A stretch of 49,812 nt of DNA from positions 1 to 49,812 of the forward strand of contig JACJNX010000173.1 in NCBI GenBank assembly GCA_014695255.1. Reading direction: 5' to 3'. A program made the translations under genes and the position numbers. The stretch comes from Cyanobacteria bacterium FACHB-63. GTDB lineage: Bacteria; Cyanobacteriota; Cyanobacteriia; Leptolyngbyales; Leptolyngbyaceae. This document shows positions 15,130 to 25,600 of this stretch, piece by piece; the first letter of the stretch is position 1, and each line of letters opens with the position of its first letter. The notes beneath the pieces are model-generated. The model searched no databases and was not told where the DNA came from. It saw only the letters and a list, made by a program, of their open reading frames with translations.

Positions 15130-18100
15130 TTAATAGAGCTTAACGTAACTTGCTTCCCTTAAAGTTGTCATTTGTGCTGAACTAATTTCTGGAACTTCTC
15201 TTCCAAGCTGTTCATAGGAGGTAAATGGTCGTTCAAGTCCAAGTTTCTTGCGATCTATTTGCACTTTATAGATTTTCACTGCTAAAGCCTGTCCTATTCC
15301 AGGGATAGTCGCTATTCTTGCATCATCATCAACACTTAAGTTGACGGAGAGCGGTTTTGGACTAGAAGAAAGATAATAGCTTTCATAGCTACGATTGATA
15401 GGGTTAATGATCGACTGACTGATAATTGTACTCTTCCGCTGTAAAGACTCATCTAGAATATGAGCCTCAACTGTTAATGAACGTGGCACCCAATCTTCTG
15501 CTTCCACAATAGCTGCTTTCACTCGCTTAACATCTGCAGATTCTGAGCTAGTGCTAATACGAGTTAGCAACGAAGACTTATCTCCTCTAACACTATAGTT
15601 TGGTATAACTGAATATTCGACGATGGCGGGCAAATCAACAGTTCGTTTAACAAAATTGTCAGATTGTAATTCATGCTGTGTATTGCCAACCCTTGATAAG
15701 GGTGTCAGATTTTCCCAACTTCCTAATCCACCTAACTTTTGATTTAGCAAGTGACCTTTGATATAGTAACTATCTCCACCAGGGGCATATCGCCGTTCAT
15801 TCAAATCTGCGTATTTAGTATTATTGGCTGATGTAGGTGGAGTTCCTATCCGTCTATTTTTATTAGTTAAAGGCTTAATGGACATTGAGACACCGAAGCC
15901 TGCTGAATTCATTCCTGAATTGGGATTGCCACTAAACGAATCTCGTATGGTAGAGCCAAATAAAATAGACGTATGAGGCTTGAGTTCATCTAACAATTCA
16001 TCTACTCTTTCAGCTTTCTGTGCTCTAGCTGTGTTTATTTCTTCTGGAGTGCTACCTAGAACAGGTTTATTTCTCTCTGCATCTATCAATCCAGAAATTC
16101 TCTGGCCTTCTTGTTTAGCTTTAATTTTGTCAGCATCTGTTCCAGTGTTAGCACGACTAATGAACTCTGTGAAAGGTTGTTCATCGCTTTTCACGGTTAG
16201 AACTGCGCTAGATTCCTCTCCTTTAAAAAATAATCTATGCGATGCGCCATCTGCGGCTGTAAAAGTCTTGCTCGCTTTCCACCAATCCATTAATGCAGAC
16301 ACCCCAGCCCTGACTGCTCCAATCAGTGCTTCAATACCTGCCTTAATCTTGTCAATCAGCCAGAGAATTGCCTCGTCAACTTTTTCCCTCAGCGTATCAA
16401 CGATATCCCGTAATTTCTGACCAACTCCGCCCAAACCAACCTGATCTGCCAAAAAGCCAATAACGACAGGCATCGCTCGGCGCATGATCTGTTCAAGCTT
16501 GACTCCGACAGGTTCTAAATTGCCAGCAGCAATATCTAAAACGTTGTCAAAGGTTTCATTCACCATATCTAATATGCGCCGTGCCCAGCGAACCGCCGTA
16601 TTAATAGCTCTATAGATACGGCGTACAGTATCAAGAATTTGAGAGAGTCCTCCCGAAGCCGCTGCAGCTGCAGCAAGGATAGCTAATTCTTCCGCCACTT
16701 TTCCGGCAACCCACTCAGCGATGCCAGTCAAAATACTCACACCAAAATCCTTCGCCTGATCGAAAATGCCCTGGGCATTTTCAGCAGGAGTTCTAGAAGT
16801 ATCGATCGCTTGATTAATCCACTGTACGGCTGTGGTAACCCGTTCAAAGAGAATTCGCGCCCTGGCTACTTTTTCTGGCGGGAATCGTCTCGCAAGCAAC
16901 TCCCAAATGTGATTGACCGATAAACCCAATACGTCTAGTACAAACCCAAAAATAGCTCTAGGGTCAGTCCAACTTGCGGGTGGGCTAATATTTCTCTCAG
17001 CAAGCTCACCAAACAGCCAACCCTGAAGTCCAAATTGAAGGTGGTCAGTAATATTATTCCAGAGTCGTTGGAACCCGCGACCGATCCCCCTCACCGTGTT
17101 CTTAATGAACTCGATTGGTTTTTTGCTGACGGTATCCCAGGCGTTGATAGCTTTTTGGATAATACTAGACAACAACTCCGGCGGAACGTTGAATACCCGC
17201 AGGATCAGATGGAAAGTGGCTCTGACTGCGCCCATCAAATCGTGATTGATAAACACGAGATGGATAATTCTCATGACATCGGCTCTCGTCCTCTGCCAAG
17301 CCTCTTGATCCCTAACCAGTTCCCGGAAGATCTCGATCTGGCGCAGGATAATTGGTCCAATGAAATCGATAATTGGATCGCGAATGCACTGAGGAATCCA
17401 ATTCCATATTGTCCTGGCTAAGAGTGCAGGCAGAAGCCAAATATCCAGCACAACCCTGCCAACCTCCGCAAAGAAGTTGAGCATTTTTTGCAGAAATGCT
17501 TGTAGTTTCTTCAGCGTTTCTTCTAACCAGTGGGTGAAGTTGCCGAGGGTTTCTTTTGCCCAATCTGCCAGTGCAATCACCTTGTCAGCAATCCATTGCA
17601 CAACCGTCATCGCAACCCGCAGCAAGGAAGTGCCGATCGCGCTGACGGCGCTCATCATTCCAGCAGCAAAACTACCCAGCGCAGAGTTGATTGCATTTGC
17701 CATTCGCGTGACGGCTGCACTGAAGCGATCCACTGCTCCTAACAGTGTAGGAATGAGGGTTCTTTCAAGGTAAGTACGTGCCTGAACAATCAGGTTGCCT
17801 CTGCCCCAATTAGCATGAATCCAGCGCAACCCTTGTACCGCTCCAACAACAGCAGCACCGACCGCCAGCACAGGACCCACCGGGGAGAGTGCCAGGAGAA
17901 CCCCTCCAACAGCAAGCCCGATCGAGGTCAGTTGTTGTTTGAATGGCTCTAATTTTGCTTTGATGAATGTCCAGGCTGCATCAATCTTGCTCTGTACCCA
18001 CTGCAACAGCCCGTTTTGCCCTTCAGCGCCCTCCCCAATGCCCAGTTTGTTCTTAAGCCACGTCCACATACTATCGGCAATTGAGCGGATAGTAGCCGTT

Positions 18101-19722
18101 TTTTCCCAGATCCACCGCCCAACTGCCTGAAGCTTTTGACCCAACCACTGAATCCTTGCCCACTGGGCAGAGGCATACTGCTGAATCCATCCCCAAATCG
18201 GCGCGCCAATTTTATCCCAGAGTCCGTCTAGGAACCCTTTGATTTTGGCGACGACAGGTTGTAACATCTCGATGATTGGCGTGATTAGCCGCACTGCTGC
18301 TTGTTCGATCTTTGCTGCAGCCTCACGGATTGGGGTGCAATCATTGCCAGAGATTTGAGTAGCCGCAGTCTGAATTGATGCTAACAAAGGGGCAAAGTGG
18401 GCTGTGAGTCGGCTATCAACTCCAGCGATCGCCCTCACAGGAGCCATCAGATTATTGAAAACTCCATCAATAGCAGAGCCAACCAGTTCCTTAATCCAAT
18501 CGAAAATGCCTTCTGGTCCTTTTCGCAGAATTGGCTCTAATCCTGGCGCAAACTCCCGCACGATTCTCCACCCCACATCTTCGCCAAAATCAAGCAAGTC
18601 ATCCCACCAAGAACCTTGAACCATGGGTTCTTGGGTATTGGACGTGTCGTTTTGGCTGCGTTGGACACTAGCTCCTTGTTGCAGTGTGTGAGTCAATTCA
18701 TGAGCCAGCAGATGTCTCCCGGATTGAGATTGGGGTTGATACTCACCCGAATTGAAGAAAATCTTGTTTCTGTGAGTAAAAGCGCGTGCTCCTAGATCCT
18801 GGTTTAACGTCGCAGCTTCCTGCCCAGTATGGATTTGAACGCTGCTAAAATCTGCATTAAATGCTCCTTCCATCTCTGCACGAGTGCTGGCATCTAGGGG
18901 TGAGCCGCTGCCCTGGGACTGGAGGCGACTTTCTAAATGCTTGGGGGCAGGGTTGGGGCTACCATCCACCTGCTGCCGCATCAACAATCTCAGTTCCACT
19001 GGTTGCTTACGATTTACCTGCTGTAGCTGTGAATTACCAACGACTTTGGGTGTGTTATCAGAAGCCATCTCCCGTGGCATAGTTGCCACTCGATCTGCCA
19101 TCGCTTCGGCTTCGCGCTCGTAAGCATCTCCTGGTTGTCCAATTTTTAAGCTAAATTGCACTGGGAGTTGCTCTGCGCCAGCATTGTCTCCATCACCGGC
19201 GTCACTGGCACTACTAAAAGCAGGCACTTTTTGAATTTGAGAGGTTTCAGCGATCGCTTCTTCTGGCTGTTCCAGTTCTTTAGTTTCAGAGGCTGGAGTT
19301 TCAGAGGCTGGTTGGGATTTAGGGTTAGCAGGTGGAGGGGCGATTTTGGGCGAAACCGCAAAACCGAACACTCCTGCTCCGGGCACTGCTTCTGCCTGTA
19401 CCGCGCCTTCACTTTCAAAGGCGGGTATTCGTTGCACGGTGGGTGATTCCGCCACTGACTCTGCACCAGCCTGGAAGCCTTCCTCTGCTTCACAAGTGGT
19501 GCATTTTCGTTGCAGGGTAGCTGGCGCAGCAGAAGCAAAAAACGGCGTTGCCCCTGAAATGAACTTACCTTGAATCAGGTTTGGAGCAGTCGATGGAAAG
19601 AAAGCGGTGCGATCTGCGGAGGGTTCCGAGAAAAAAGCCTGCTCCTGTCCCTGATTAAAAAAGGACTGTTCAGCCGTGTTGTGCGACTGATGAGCTGCGC
19701 TTTTTGTCTCGGCGGTTTTCAT
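15130..19722 (-). CDS. Large eCIS effector: DUF4157 leader, helical body, His-Me-finger-type nuclease, HhH tail
   Basis: The product is 1530 aa. Residues 1-270 are low-complexity, with the cysteine pair LQRKCTTCEAEE seen in many DUF4157 cargos. Residues 274-352 are DUF4157 (LDASTRAEMEGAFNADFSSV) with HELTH at 341-345. Residues 370-1150 are long, Trp-rich amphipathic helices, with an Ala/Gly/Val-rich membrane-like stretch near 599-632. Around 1318-1345, YYIKGHLLNQKLGG, NLTPLSR and GNTQHE (H1324 as likely general base) resemble DNA/RNA non-specific, ββα-metal nucleases. Residues 1464-1530 are a ComEA-like helix-hairpin-helix (IPGIGQALAVKIYK, then PFTSYEQLG). It follows the structural genes and precedes the SUKH-like gene, so I read it as a loaded DNA-attacking toxin. 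Confidence 0.75.
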   Translation of the reverse strand: MKTAETKSAAHQSHNTAEQSFFNQGQEQAFFSEPSADRTAFFPSTAPNLIQGKFISGATPFFASAAPATLQRKCTTCEAEEGFQAGAESVAESPTVQRIPAFESEGAVQAEAVPGAGVFGFAVSPKIAPPPANPKSQPASETPASETKELEQPEEAIAETSQIQKVPAFSSASDAGDGDNAGAEQLPVQFSLKIGQPGDAYEREAEAMADRVATMPREMASDNTPKVVGNSQLQQVNRKQPVELRLLMRQQVDGSPNPAPKHLESRLQSQGSGSPLDASTRAEMEGAFNADFSSVQIHTGQEAATLNQDLGARAFTHRNKIFFNSGEYQPQSQSGRHLLAHELTHTLQQGASVQRSQNDTSNTQEPMVQGSWWDDLLDFGEDVGWRIVREFAPGLEPILRKGPEGIFDWIKELVGSAIDGVFNNLMAPVRAIAGVDSRLTAHFAPLLASIQTAATQISGNDCTPIREAAAKIEQAAVRLITPIIEMLQPVVAKIKGFLDGLWDKIGAPIWGWIQQYASAQWARIQWLGQKLQAVGRWIWEKTATIRSIADSMWTWLKNKLGIGEGAEGQNGLLQWVQSKIDAAWTFIKAKLEPFKQQLTSIGLAVGGVLLALSPVGPVLAVGAAVVGAVQGLRWIHANWGRGNLIVQARTYLERTLIPTLLGAVDRFSAAVTRMANAINSALGSFAAGMMSAVSAIGTSLLRVAMTVVQWIADKVIALADWAKETLGNFTHWLEETLKKLQAFLQKMLNFFAEVGRVVLDIWLLPALLARTIWNWIPQCIRDPIIDFIGPIILRQIEIFRELVRDQEAWQRTRADVMRIIHLVFINHDLMGAVRATFHLILRVFNVPPELLSSIIQKAINAWDTVSKKPIEFIKNTVRGIGRGFQRLWNNITDHLQFGLQGWLFGELAERNISPPASWTDPRAIFGFVLDVLGLSVNHIWELLARRFPPEKVARARILFERVTTAVQWINQAIDTSRTPAENAQGIFDQAKDFGVSILTGIAEWVAGKVAEELAILAAAAAASGGLSQILDTVRRIYRAINTAVRWARRILDMVNETFDNVLDIAAGNLEPVGVKLEQIMRRAMPVVIGFLADQVGLGGVGQKLRDIVDTLREKVDEAILWLIDKIKAGIEALIGAVRAGVSALMDWWKASKTFTAADGASHRLFFKGEESSAVLTVKSDEQPFTEFISRANTGTDADKIKAKQEGQRISGLIDAERNKPVLGSTPEEINTARAQKAERVDELLDELKPHTSILFGSTIRDSFSGNPNSGMNSAGFGVSMSIKPLTNKNRRIGTPPTSANNTKYADLNERRYAPGGDSYYIKGHLLNQKLGGLGSWENLTPLSRVGNTQHELQSDNFVKRTVDLPAIVEYSVIPNYSVRGDKSSLLTRISTSSESADVKRVKAAIVEAEDWVPRSLTVEAHILDESLQRKSTIISQSIINPINRSYESYYLSSSPKPLSVNLSVDDDARIATIPGIGQALAVKIYKVQIDRKKLGLERPFTSYEQLGREVPEISSAQMTTLREASYVKLY

Positions 19723-19725
19723 GGG

Positions 19726-19770
19726 CTAACTCCACTCCACCATCAGCATAGAGTCCATCCAGGGCAAGCC
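19726..19770 (-). pseudogene. Duplicated 3' tip of the tape measure gene
   Basis: Just upstream of the effector start, the minus strand reads LPWMDSMLMVEWS and a TAG, nearly the same as the end of the tape measure protein (LPWMDGLLTVEWT, stop at 20781). No matching frame continues upstream. It looks like a scar from recombination that brought in the cargo module or duplicated the end of the structural operon. Confidence 0.6.
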
Positions 19771-19820
19771 AAGCGTAAAAATTACATCTCGCTTCACTCC
19801 TTGTGTAGAGATAAATAAAG

Positions 19821-19862
19821 CCTCCCACCCTGGGTGCAAAAATGGCCCCAGATCCCAGGAGG
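19821..19862 (-). terminator. Weak hairpin upstream of the effector gene
   Basis: CCTCC...CCTGGG and CCCAGG...GG-rich arms can pair across 19821-19862 with bulges, with CCTGGG/CCCAGG as the perfect 6-bp core. There is no clear T-tract, so it may act as a transcript-processing or attenuation hairpin between the structural genes and the cargo. Assignment is weak. Confidence 0.25.
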
Positions 19863-19965
19863 CATTCAGACAAGACTTCATGTGGTATTGAGAGAATTTC
19901 ATGGCTACATCGTGAAAAACCGCAAACCAAATCTGTGATTCAATAATCCAGGAAGATTATCCTTC

Positions 19966-20691
19966 TTAGCATCCTGAAGGTGGTACTGCTGAGGCATCTC
20001 TGCCAATGAGAATTGACAATTGAACTGTATGGTCTGCGATCTCCTTTTCTGGATCAGCATCAGCGGTGGCCTTAGTCAATTCAGCGGTGGCTTCTTTCGC
20101 CTCCGCTTCCGCCTTAGTTACAGCAGCGGTAGCATTCTTTAACGCTTCCTGTGCTGCTGCCTTTTTTCCAGGGTCTGTTTCATTCTCTACAGCTTGCTTA
20201 GCTTTCGTTTCCTCTGTCTTAGCTTTTTCTAAAGCTGTCTTCTTTTCCTTCTCCTTAGTCTCGGCCTCTGTTTTCTTGTCCTTTGCTTTTCCTAACTGAT
20301 AGGTATTGAGGAATGAAATTTTCTGAATTTCTCCAATCACCTTCTTGATCATTTCCGTCCCCAAATACAACACAGGCTCATGCAGGGGGATGTCTGTAAG
20401 GCGATCTGTTGTAGTCTGAGTAGACGCTGTTGTAGTCTGAGTAGACGCTATCGTCAGTTTTATTTCGCCTGCCTCCTTACCTACCGGATAAATATTGGAT
20501 TGAATCAGTAATAGTTTGACCGGGCCCTCACTGGTCTGTGCCATGGAGTCAACTGCTGCGGCAGCATCCATAGTCTTGTTCGGCGGTATCGATATGGTAA
20601 AAATCTCATTCGTCACCGCTACTGTCCGACTTGACTGAAACGTGGGTCCTTTGGGAATCTGAACGCTCAGCTGTACCTTAAGATCCGCCAT
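19966..20691 (-). CDS. Unknown protein with beta-rich N-terminus and coiled coil
   Basis: The product is 241 aa with no recognised family. Residues 1-120 look like a compact beta domain (LKVQLSVQIPKGPTFQSSRT, and VKLLLIQSNIYP). Residues 135-225 are a long charged Ala/Lys/Glu coiled coil (EKEKKTALEKAKTEETKAKQ, then a second such block). A perfect duplication of seven residues (ASTQTTT twice) comes from a 21-bp DNA repeat at 20407-20448. It sits 88 bp downstream of the tape measure gene and before the cargo module. It could be a minor structural, adaptor or cargo protein. Confidence 0.65.
   Translation of the reverse strand: MADLKVQLSVQIPKGPTFQSSRTVAVTNEIFTISIPPNKTMDAAAAVDSMAQTSEGPVKLLLIQSNIYPVGKEAGEIKLTIASTQTTTASTQTTTDRLTDIPLHEPVLYLGTEMIKKVIGEIQKISFLNTYQLGKAKDKKTEAETKEKEKKTALEKAKTEETKAKQAVENETDPGKKAAAQEALKNATAAVTKAEAEAKEATAELTKATADADPEKEIADHTVQLSILIGRDASAVPPSGC
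20407..20448. repeat. Perfect 21-bp tandem duplication inside the coiled-coil gene
   Basis: The unit TGTTGTAGTCTGAGTAGACG plus C occurs twice in direct succession (20407-20427 and 20428-20448). It keeps the frame and adds seven residues, so it is a recent in-frame duplication. Confidence 0.85.
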
Positions 20692-20780
20692 GACACTACC
20701 TCTCTCTAAAAAACAACAATAGAAACTCTACAAAACTTTTCCTGACTATCTGCCTTTTCCTGATTACATAAAAGACCCCC

Positions 20781-22646
20781 TCACGTCCACTCCACTGTTA
20801 ACAACCCATCCATCCAGGGCAACTTCACCATACTCACCCCCCAGGGCAACCGACTCAATAAAACATCAATCGATTGCTGTTCTACCTGCAATTTCCAGCC
20901 GCTATCCGTGCAGGTGAGCTTGCCCTCCCGCTGCAAAAAGCCTTCCCGCAACCCATCTGGACTAGTACTTTTGAGTACCTGCCAGTGATGGATGACTGCT
21001 TGCAGCAAATTTTCACCTTCCGCCAAAGCCGTATCCGGTAACACCAGCCCACGGGCAACAGGTTCATTCAAAGACCAGCCACAGAGCAGCTTAGGCAACA
21101 CCAACTCATACTCAGGGGCATCGGTTTGCCTAGTCGCCAAGTAATGCAGCAGATAGATAGCCATTTGTTGAGCCATCTCATCCCGAAACGCCTCCTCCTC
21201 TACAAGCCCCACATCCTCAAAATACATCTGCAAAAAGGGATGCAAAATCACCAGACCAGACTGGTTTACAAATAGTCCCGCCGCTTCCTCTTCTGGTGAT
21301 AGAGATGAACGGACAGTCTGCTCTGGATGGGTGCCCTGATGAGCATCGAGATCAATTGTTGCGGGTATGCTTACGGTTTGTTCCACAATGTTTTCTAAGC
21401 CCTCGCTGATGGCTTCCGAGGCGATCGTAGGAACTTGAGTCGTTGCATTAACATCAGTTACCTGAGCAGAAGCCTCAGCCTGCTCTCCCTGGTCGCTTTG
21501 TGAGCTAGGTTCAGACTGGCGGTGGGTTGATGCTGGCGGTGGAGCTGTGGCCAAGCGGGGCACGACTTGATCGAGTGCTGCCAGCCAAAGCGATCGATCG
21601 GACACCGGGAAGGAGGCAATCAGCGTTTGCAGGCGTTGATAAGCAATCAGCAGTGAACCTGTTGGTGCATCTGGTTGGCGATATGGTTCGACCCAATGGT
21701 TTGGGGCAAATCTGGATCGAGCCTGTGGGGGCGATCGCCCCTCTGCCTCATCGGTCAGCAATGTCTGCCCAGATTCCGTCAGTACTTCTGGTTGCCAGGC
21801 CTGAATCAGTTCAGCCAGCCAGCCTTGCATCCATTCAGAGGTAGGCAACGATCGCCCTGGTGATAACTCCTGACTTAGTTCAGCCAAAAGGATAATCCAG
21901 GCACGGGTCTGTAATTGCTGGACAGTGTTGCTTCCTAGCCCCAGAGTTTGCATCAGTGATTGAGCCTGAGCCAAAAGGGTTGACCATGCGCTCCAGGTTG
22001 GCTGCAACTGCAAAATCATTTGGTGCCGGAAGCCTTCCGGGAACTGAGCTACCAGTCGCTGTCGTGCCATTGGCTGGCGGTTCAGTAATTCTCGTAGCGG
22101 GGTTTGCCAGTGAGTTCCTGTCTGCATGACAGCTTCCCAACGAGGAATCCAGCTTTGCCAGTCTTGACTGGGGCACCACCAGGGTAGGCGACCGTACTGC
22201 AAAAAGTAAAGCAGCACCTCCCAGTCGGCTCCAGCGCGATCGTGGCTGATGACTTCGGACTCTGCTGTCATGGGTAAGCGATCGGCATTTGCTCCAGGGC
22301 GATCGCGCTGGATAGTTCCTACGGCTAATTCAGCAGGCAATCGGTTGGCTAAGCGATCGCTCAGGGCTAGCCCCACTGCTTCCACAACGTTATGGACAAA
22401 TTCATCCGCTAAAAAACGTCGATCAACTGGTTTAACCTCTATCACCAGTTGATCCAACCGGATCACTTCATCTGCTCTCACCCATTGGTCGAACAGCCGC
22501 TCCATTTCTGGGATAACCCGTTGCCACAACAAATTGCTGATTTCGTGCTGGAAACTCCACATTTCGTCCAGGTGATCGCCCTCGATCTCCAGAATCGTTC
22601 GTCCGACTATGTGCTGCTGGTTTATCGTCTGTTGATTTATTGTCAT
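20781..22646 (-). CDS. CIS tape measure protein (Afp14/Pvc14 type)
   Basis: The product is 621 aa. The N-terminus (IVGRTILEIEGDHLDEMWSF, then PEMERLFDQWVRADEVIRLD and LVIEVKP) is the conserved opening of the contractile-injection-system tape measure family. The C-terminus closes with the family's typical LLSRLPWGVSMVKLPWMDGL. Residues 380-470 are a Gln/Ser/Thr/Ala-rich linker. The tape measure runs inside the tube and sets particle length. Its start overlaps the stop of the upstream 1586-aa gene by four bases. A copy of its last codons survives next to the effector gene at 19726-19770. Confidence 0.85.
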   Translation of the reverse strand: MTINQQTINQQHIVGRTILEIEGDHLDEMWSFQHEISNLLWQRVIPEMERLFDQWVRADEVIRLDQLVIEVKPVDRRFLADEFVHNVVEAVGLALSDRLANRLPAELAVGTIQRDRPGANADRLPMTAESEVISHDRAGADWEVLLYFLQYGRLPWWCPSQDWQSWIPRWEAVMQTGTHWQTPLRELLNRQPMARQRLVAQFPEGFRHQMILQLQPTWSAWSTLLAQAQSLMQTLGLGSNTVQQLQTRAWIILLAELSQELSPGRSLPTSEWMQGWLAELIQAWQPEVLTESGQTLLTDEAEGRSPPQARSRFAPNHWVEPYRQPDAPTGSLLIAYQRLQTLIASFPVSDRSLWLAALDQVVPRLATAPPPASTHRQSEPSSQSDQGEQAEASAQVTDVNATTQVPTIASEAISEGLENIVEQTVSIPATIDLDAHQGTHPEQTVRSSLSPEEEAAGLFVNQSGLVILHPFLQMYFEDVGLVEEEAFRDEMAQQMAIYLLHYLATRQTDAPEYELVLPKLLCGWSLNEPVARGLVLPDTALAEGENLLQAVIHHWQVLKSTSPDGLREGFLQREGKLTCTDSGWKLQVEQQSIDVLLSRLPWGVSMVKLPWMDGLLTVEWT

Positions 22647-25600
22647 CCTGCCACCAGTGCCTCCAGTTGATTCAGGCGATTGGTATCCGTCACATCCCTG
22701 ATGGCATCTGGATTCCAGACCGATTGGATCACAGCGGCATCAACTCCGACTTCCCGCACTCCATCTATTGCTGCCTTCAGGCGCTCCTGTATAGTGGGTG
22801 CAAGATCCTCCGTAAGCAGGCGATCCAACAGTCTGGCGGTACTTACTGCCATAAGCTGAGTCAGTTCAGCCTTTCGACCCTCTCCAGATCGTGGGTAGGA
22901 AGTAGTCAGACCCTTCGTAAAGGATTCATACCGATTGATTGCGTCTAAAGCAGGGACATCTGCCTTCAAGCTCAAAACTTCCCCAGCAGATCGATAGATC
23001 GGAGTTCCTCTGAGCCTCGCATTTTCACCTAACTGATTGAACCGCTGCTGATACCCTTCCAGACGACGATCAAATAAAACCGAATCATCCCTAACGGGTG
23101 GCGGAACCGGAACTTGTTTTGTAATCGTTTCGCCCACACATTCTCCATTGCTGACTGTAAGCCTGACTTCAACGCGATCGGTGGTGACATTCTGGTAGTT
23201 ATAGTTAATTCTGAAGTTCCGGTTTGTGGGAATGTTTACGTTTGGTACGCCAGGAGGGAATTCCCAGCTAAATTCATAATTGTCGTCCTGGGGTCGAATA
23301 TTGCTGACTTGGACGGTAAATCTGTCTACATTCCGAGCACCGAGTGCCAGCTCAAAGTTACCGCGGGGTGCATTAAGAATGCTTATCCTCTGACGGCTCA
23401 GGCTGGTGCATCCTCCCTCCCCAGTAATTTCATACTCGATCCTTACATTCACAGAACGAGCCTCACCCATTGGCACTGCCTTAGGATTAAACGTGGATTG
23501 TGCTTCATTGAACGCATCGGGAATTACGTTGCCATCTAGATCCAGAGCGCGGAACGTTCCACCCTCCTGCTCTGGTTTTAGCGGCACAGGTTCTCCGTTG
23601 CTGCATACCGAATCTGTTCCCAGGCTGAAATTGGCGTTGGGCAGCGGGAAGACCGTGATGGTTCTGCTAGACTGCGCGGTACAGTCGCCTTCGCTCGTTG
23701 CCTTATGTTCAATCGTGAGTTCGATCGGTTCCTGACCCTCATTTTGCAGATCGAGCGTGTTACCGGGTAAAGCCTCGCCGTTCACCGTGAATCCTTGAGA
23801 AGTCGCCGGATCGGACGGTTGTAATTCAACGGTTTGACCCGCACAGTAGCGATCGCCTTCTCGTTCCGGATCAAGGTTGAATGTGGCAGTTGGTAAGGGA
23901 TATACGGTTACAGTCTGGCGCAAGGTGTTAGTGCAGGGCGTGGATCGATCGCGAATTTGGGCAACGATTTCAACGGTCTGGGCTGCGGTTTTGCCGTACT
24001 GACTGGGATCAAAGACGGGATTCTGCACGGGAATGTTAGCTTCTGCGATCGTGAGGCTCACCAGCTCCACAGTGCCCACCGTGGGAGTGACCGTAATTTT
24101 CACCAGATCATCATTGGCGCAGAACCGATCGCGATCCCCCACAGACAGTGTGGCTTCCGGCAGGGGATGCACTGTGACGGTAAAGGTGTCATAGCTACCT
24201 TTCACTACATAGGTGAAAGTAATTGCACCGTCCTGAGGAATATCTTTAATTGAACTGGGACGGAAATAATATTTGCCATTTTCCTCCACCACACCTTTGC
24301 CCTTGAGAACACCATCTTCCGGGTCTAGAATAAATTCATAGGACTTTCGATCTCCTTCGCAAAAAGTTGTTGTTTGCAGCAGCACAATGGGACGGGGTTG
24401 CGCCATCAAATAATTCACAGATGGGCTGGTGCTACAGCAGCGATAGGGCAGACAGAAATCCGCGATTACCATATCTGACCGATCCGTTAGTGGTTTACTG
24501 ATGATGCGATCACGGGATGAATCGATCGGAAACTGAACCAGATTACGAATGGTCGTCGATCGAGCCAGGTACTGAGGATTACTCTCGGTCGCTAAGAGTT
24601 GATCAATCAGTTCTCTCCCATCCACATACACCAGAATAAAAGTGCCCCCCTTGGGCACTCCGCCCAGATGTTCTATGCCCGGATAATTGCAGGCAAACTC
24701 ATGGAACAGATGCAGCTTCATCAACTTCTCTAGGCGATTTTTACAGGACTCCAGCAGCCCTTTGACTTCAAAGAAGTTGAGGCAGTCCGCCGCCTGACGA
24801 TCACCCATCGTAAAATTATTGATGCCCAAATCAGTGACATAGTTTTCCGGTACATCTCTTAGCAGACCGTAGAGTGTCTCAAAATCCTGAAATTCCGGCT
24901 GAGTGATACTGGGTTTGCCATCAATAATATTCACTGAAAAATAGTTCAGCGTAATAAGGCGGATTGGAACGGTTCCACGCGAGCGATTAGTAGTCGGGTC
25001 AAGGGGGAGGTTCAGTTCCTCCTCTACGGAGAATTGAACATAGTGGCTCATCTGGTTATTAGGTGTTTGCGGCGCTAAGCCGTAAGTGATTCTTCCTAAT
25101 CCCAGACAGGCACTCAGTTCCTCTTGAATTCGAGTCTTTTCCTGCTGAATTCGCGTTCCCTCCGTGCTGTTTGCACTATCTTCTAATCCTGTGAAATCCA
25201 GCTCTAAATCCCTGAACTCTCCCCCCTGCTCCGTAACAAAGCGAGCGATGTGAGTTCCCGGAGTTTTTAACTGAAGGTGATAGCGATAGCCTGTCCCGGG
25301 CAATCGAATGAAATCATAGGCGTTTGGATCGGCGGCAAGTGCCAGAACGGGATTAAAAAGCTGGCTGTAGCGAATTTGCGTTAGATTTTTCTGATCGAAG
25401 AAAGAAATCAGAGTTGTCTGATCAAAAAAGACGGACATCAGGGTTTGTAAAAAAATGTTCCTTGACCAGGCTTTATCCCTCGATCGCGCCTCGTCGTATT
25501 TGTCCCAGAGCTGCTGAAACCGATCGCGCATTCGCCCAAAGTCGGCTTCTAGATCATCAAACTGCCCAGAAATATTCAGATCATTGAGGCTAGTAATCGT

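Noticed and set aside
19670-19930. Minus-strand 86-codon frame covering the effector start
   Set aside because: It overlaps the effector N-terminus in another frame, and the region also contains the tape measure scar in a third frame. No domain is visible.
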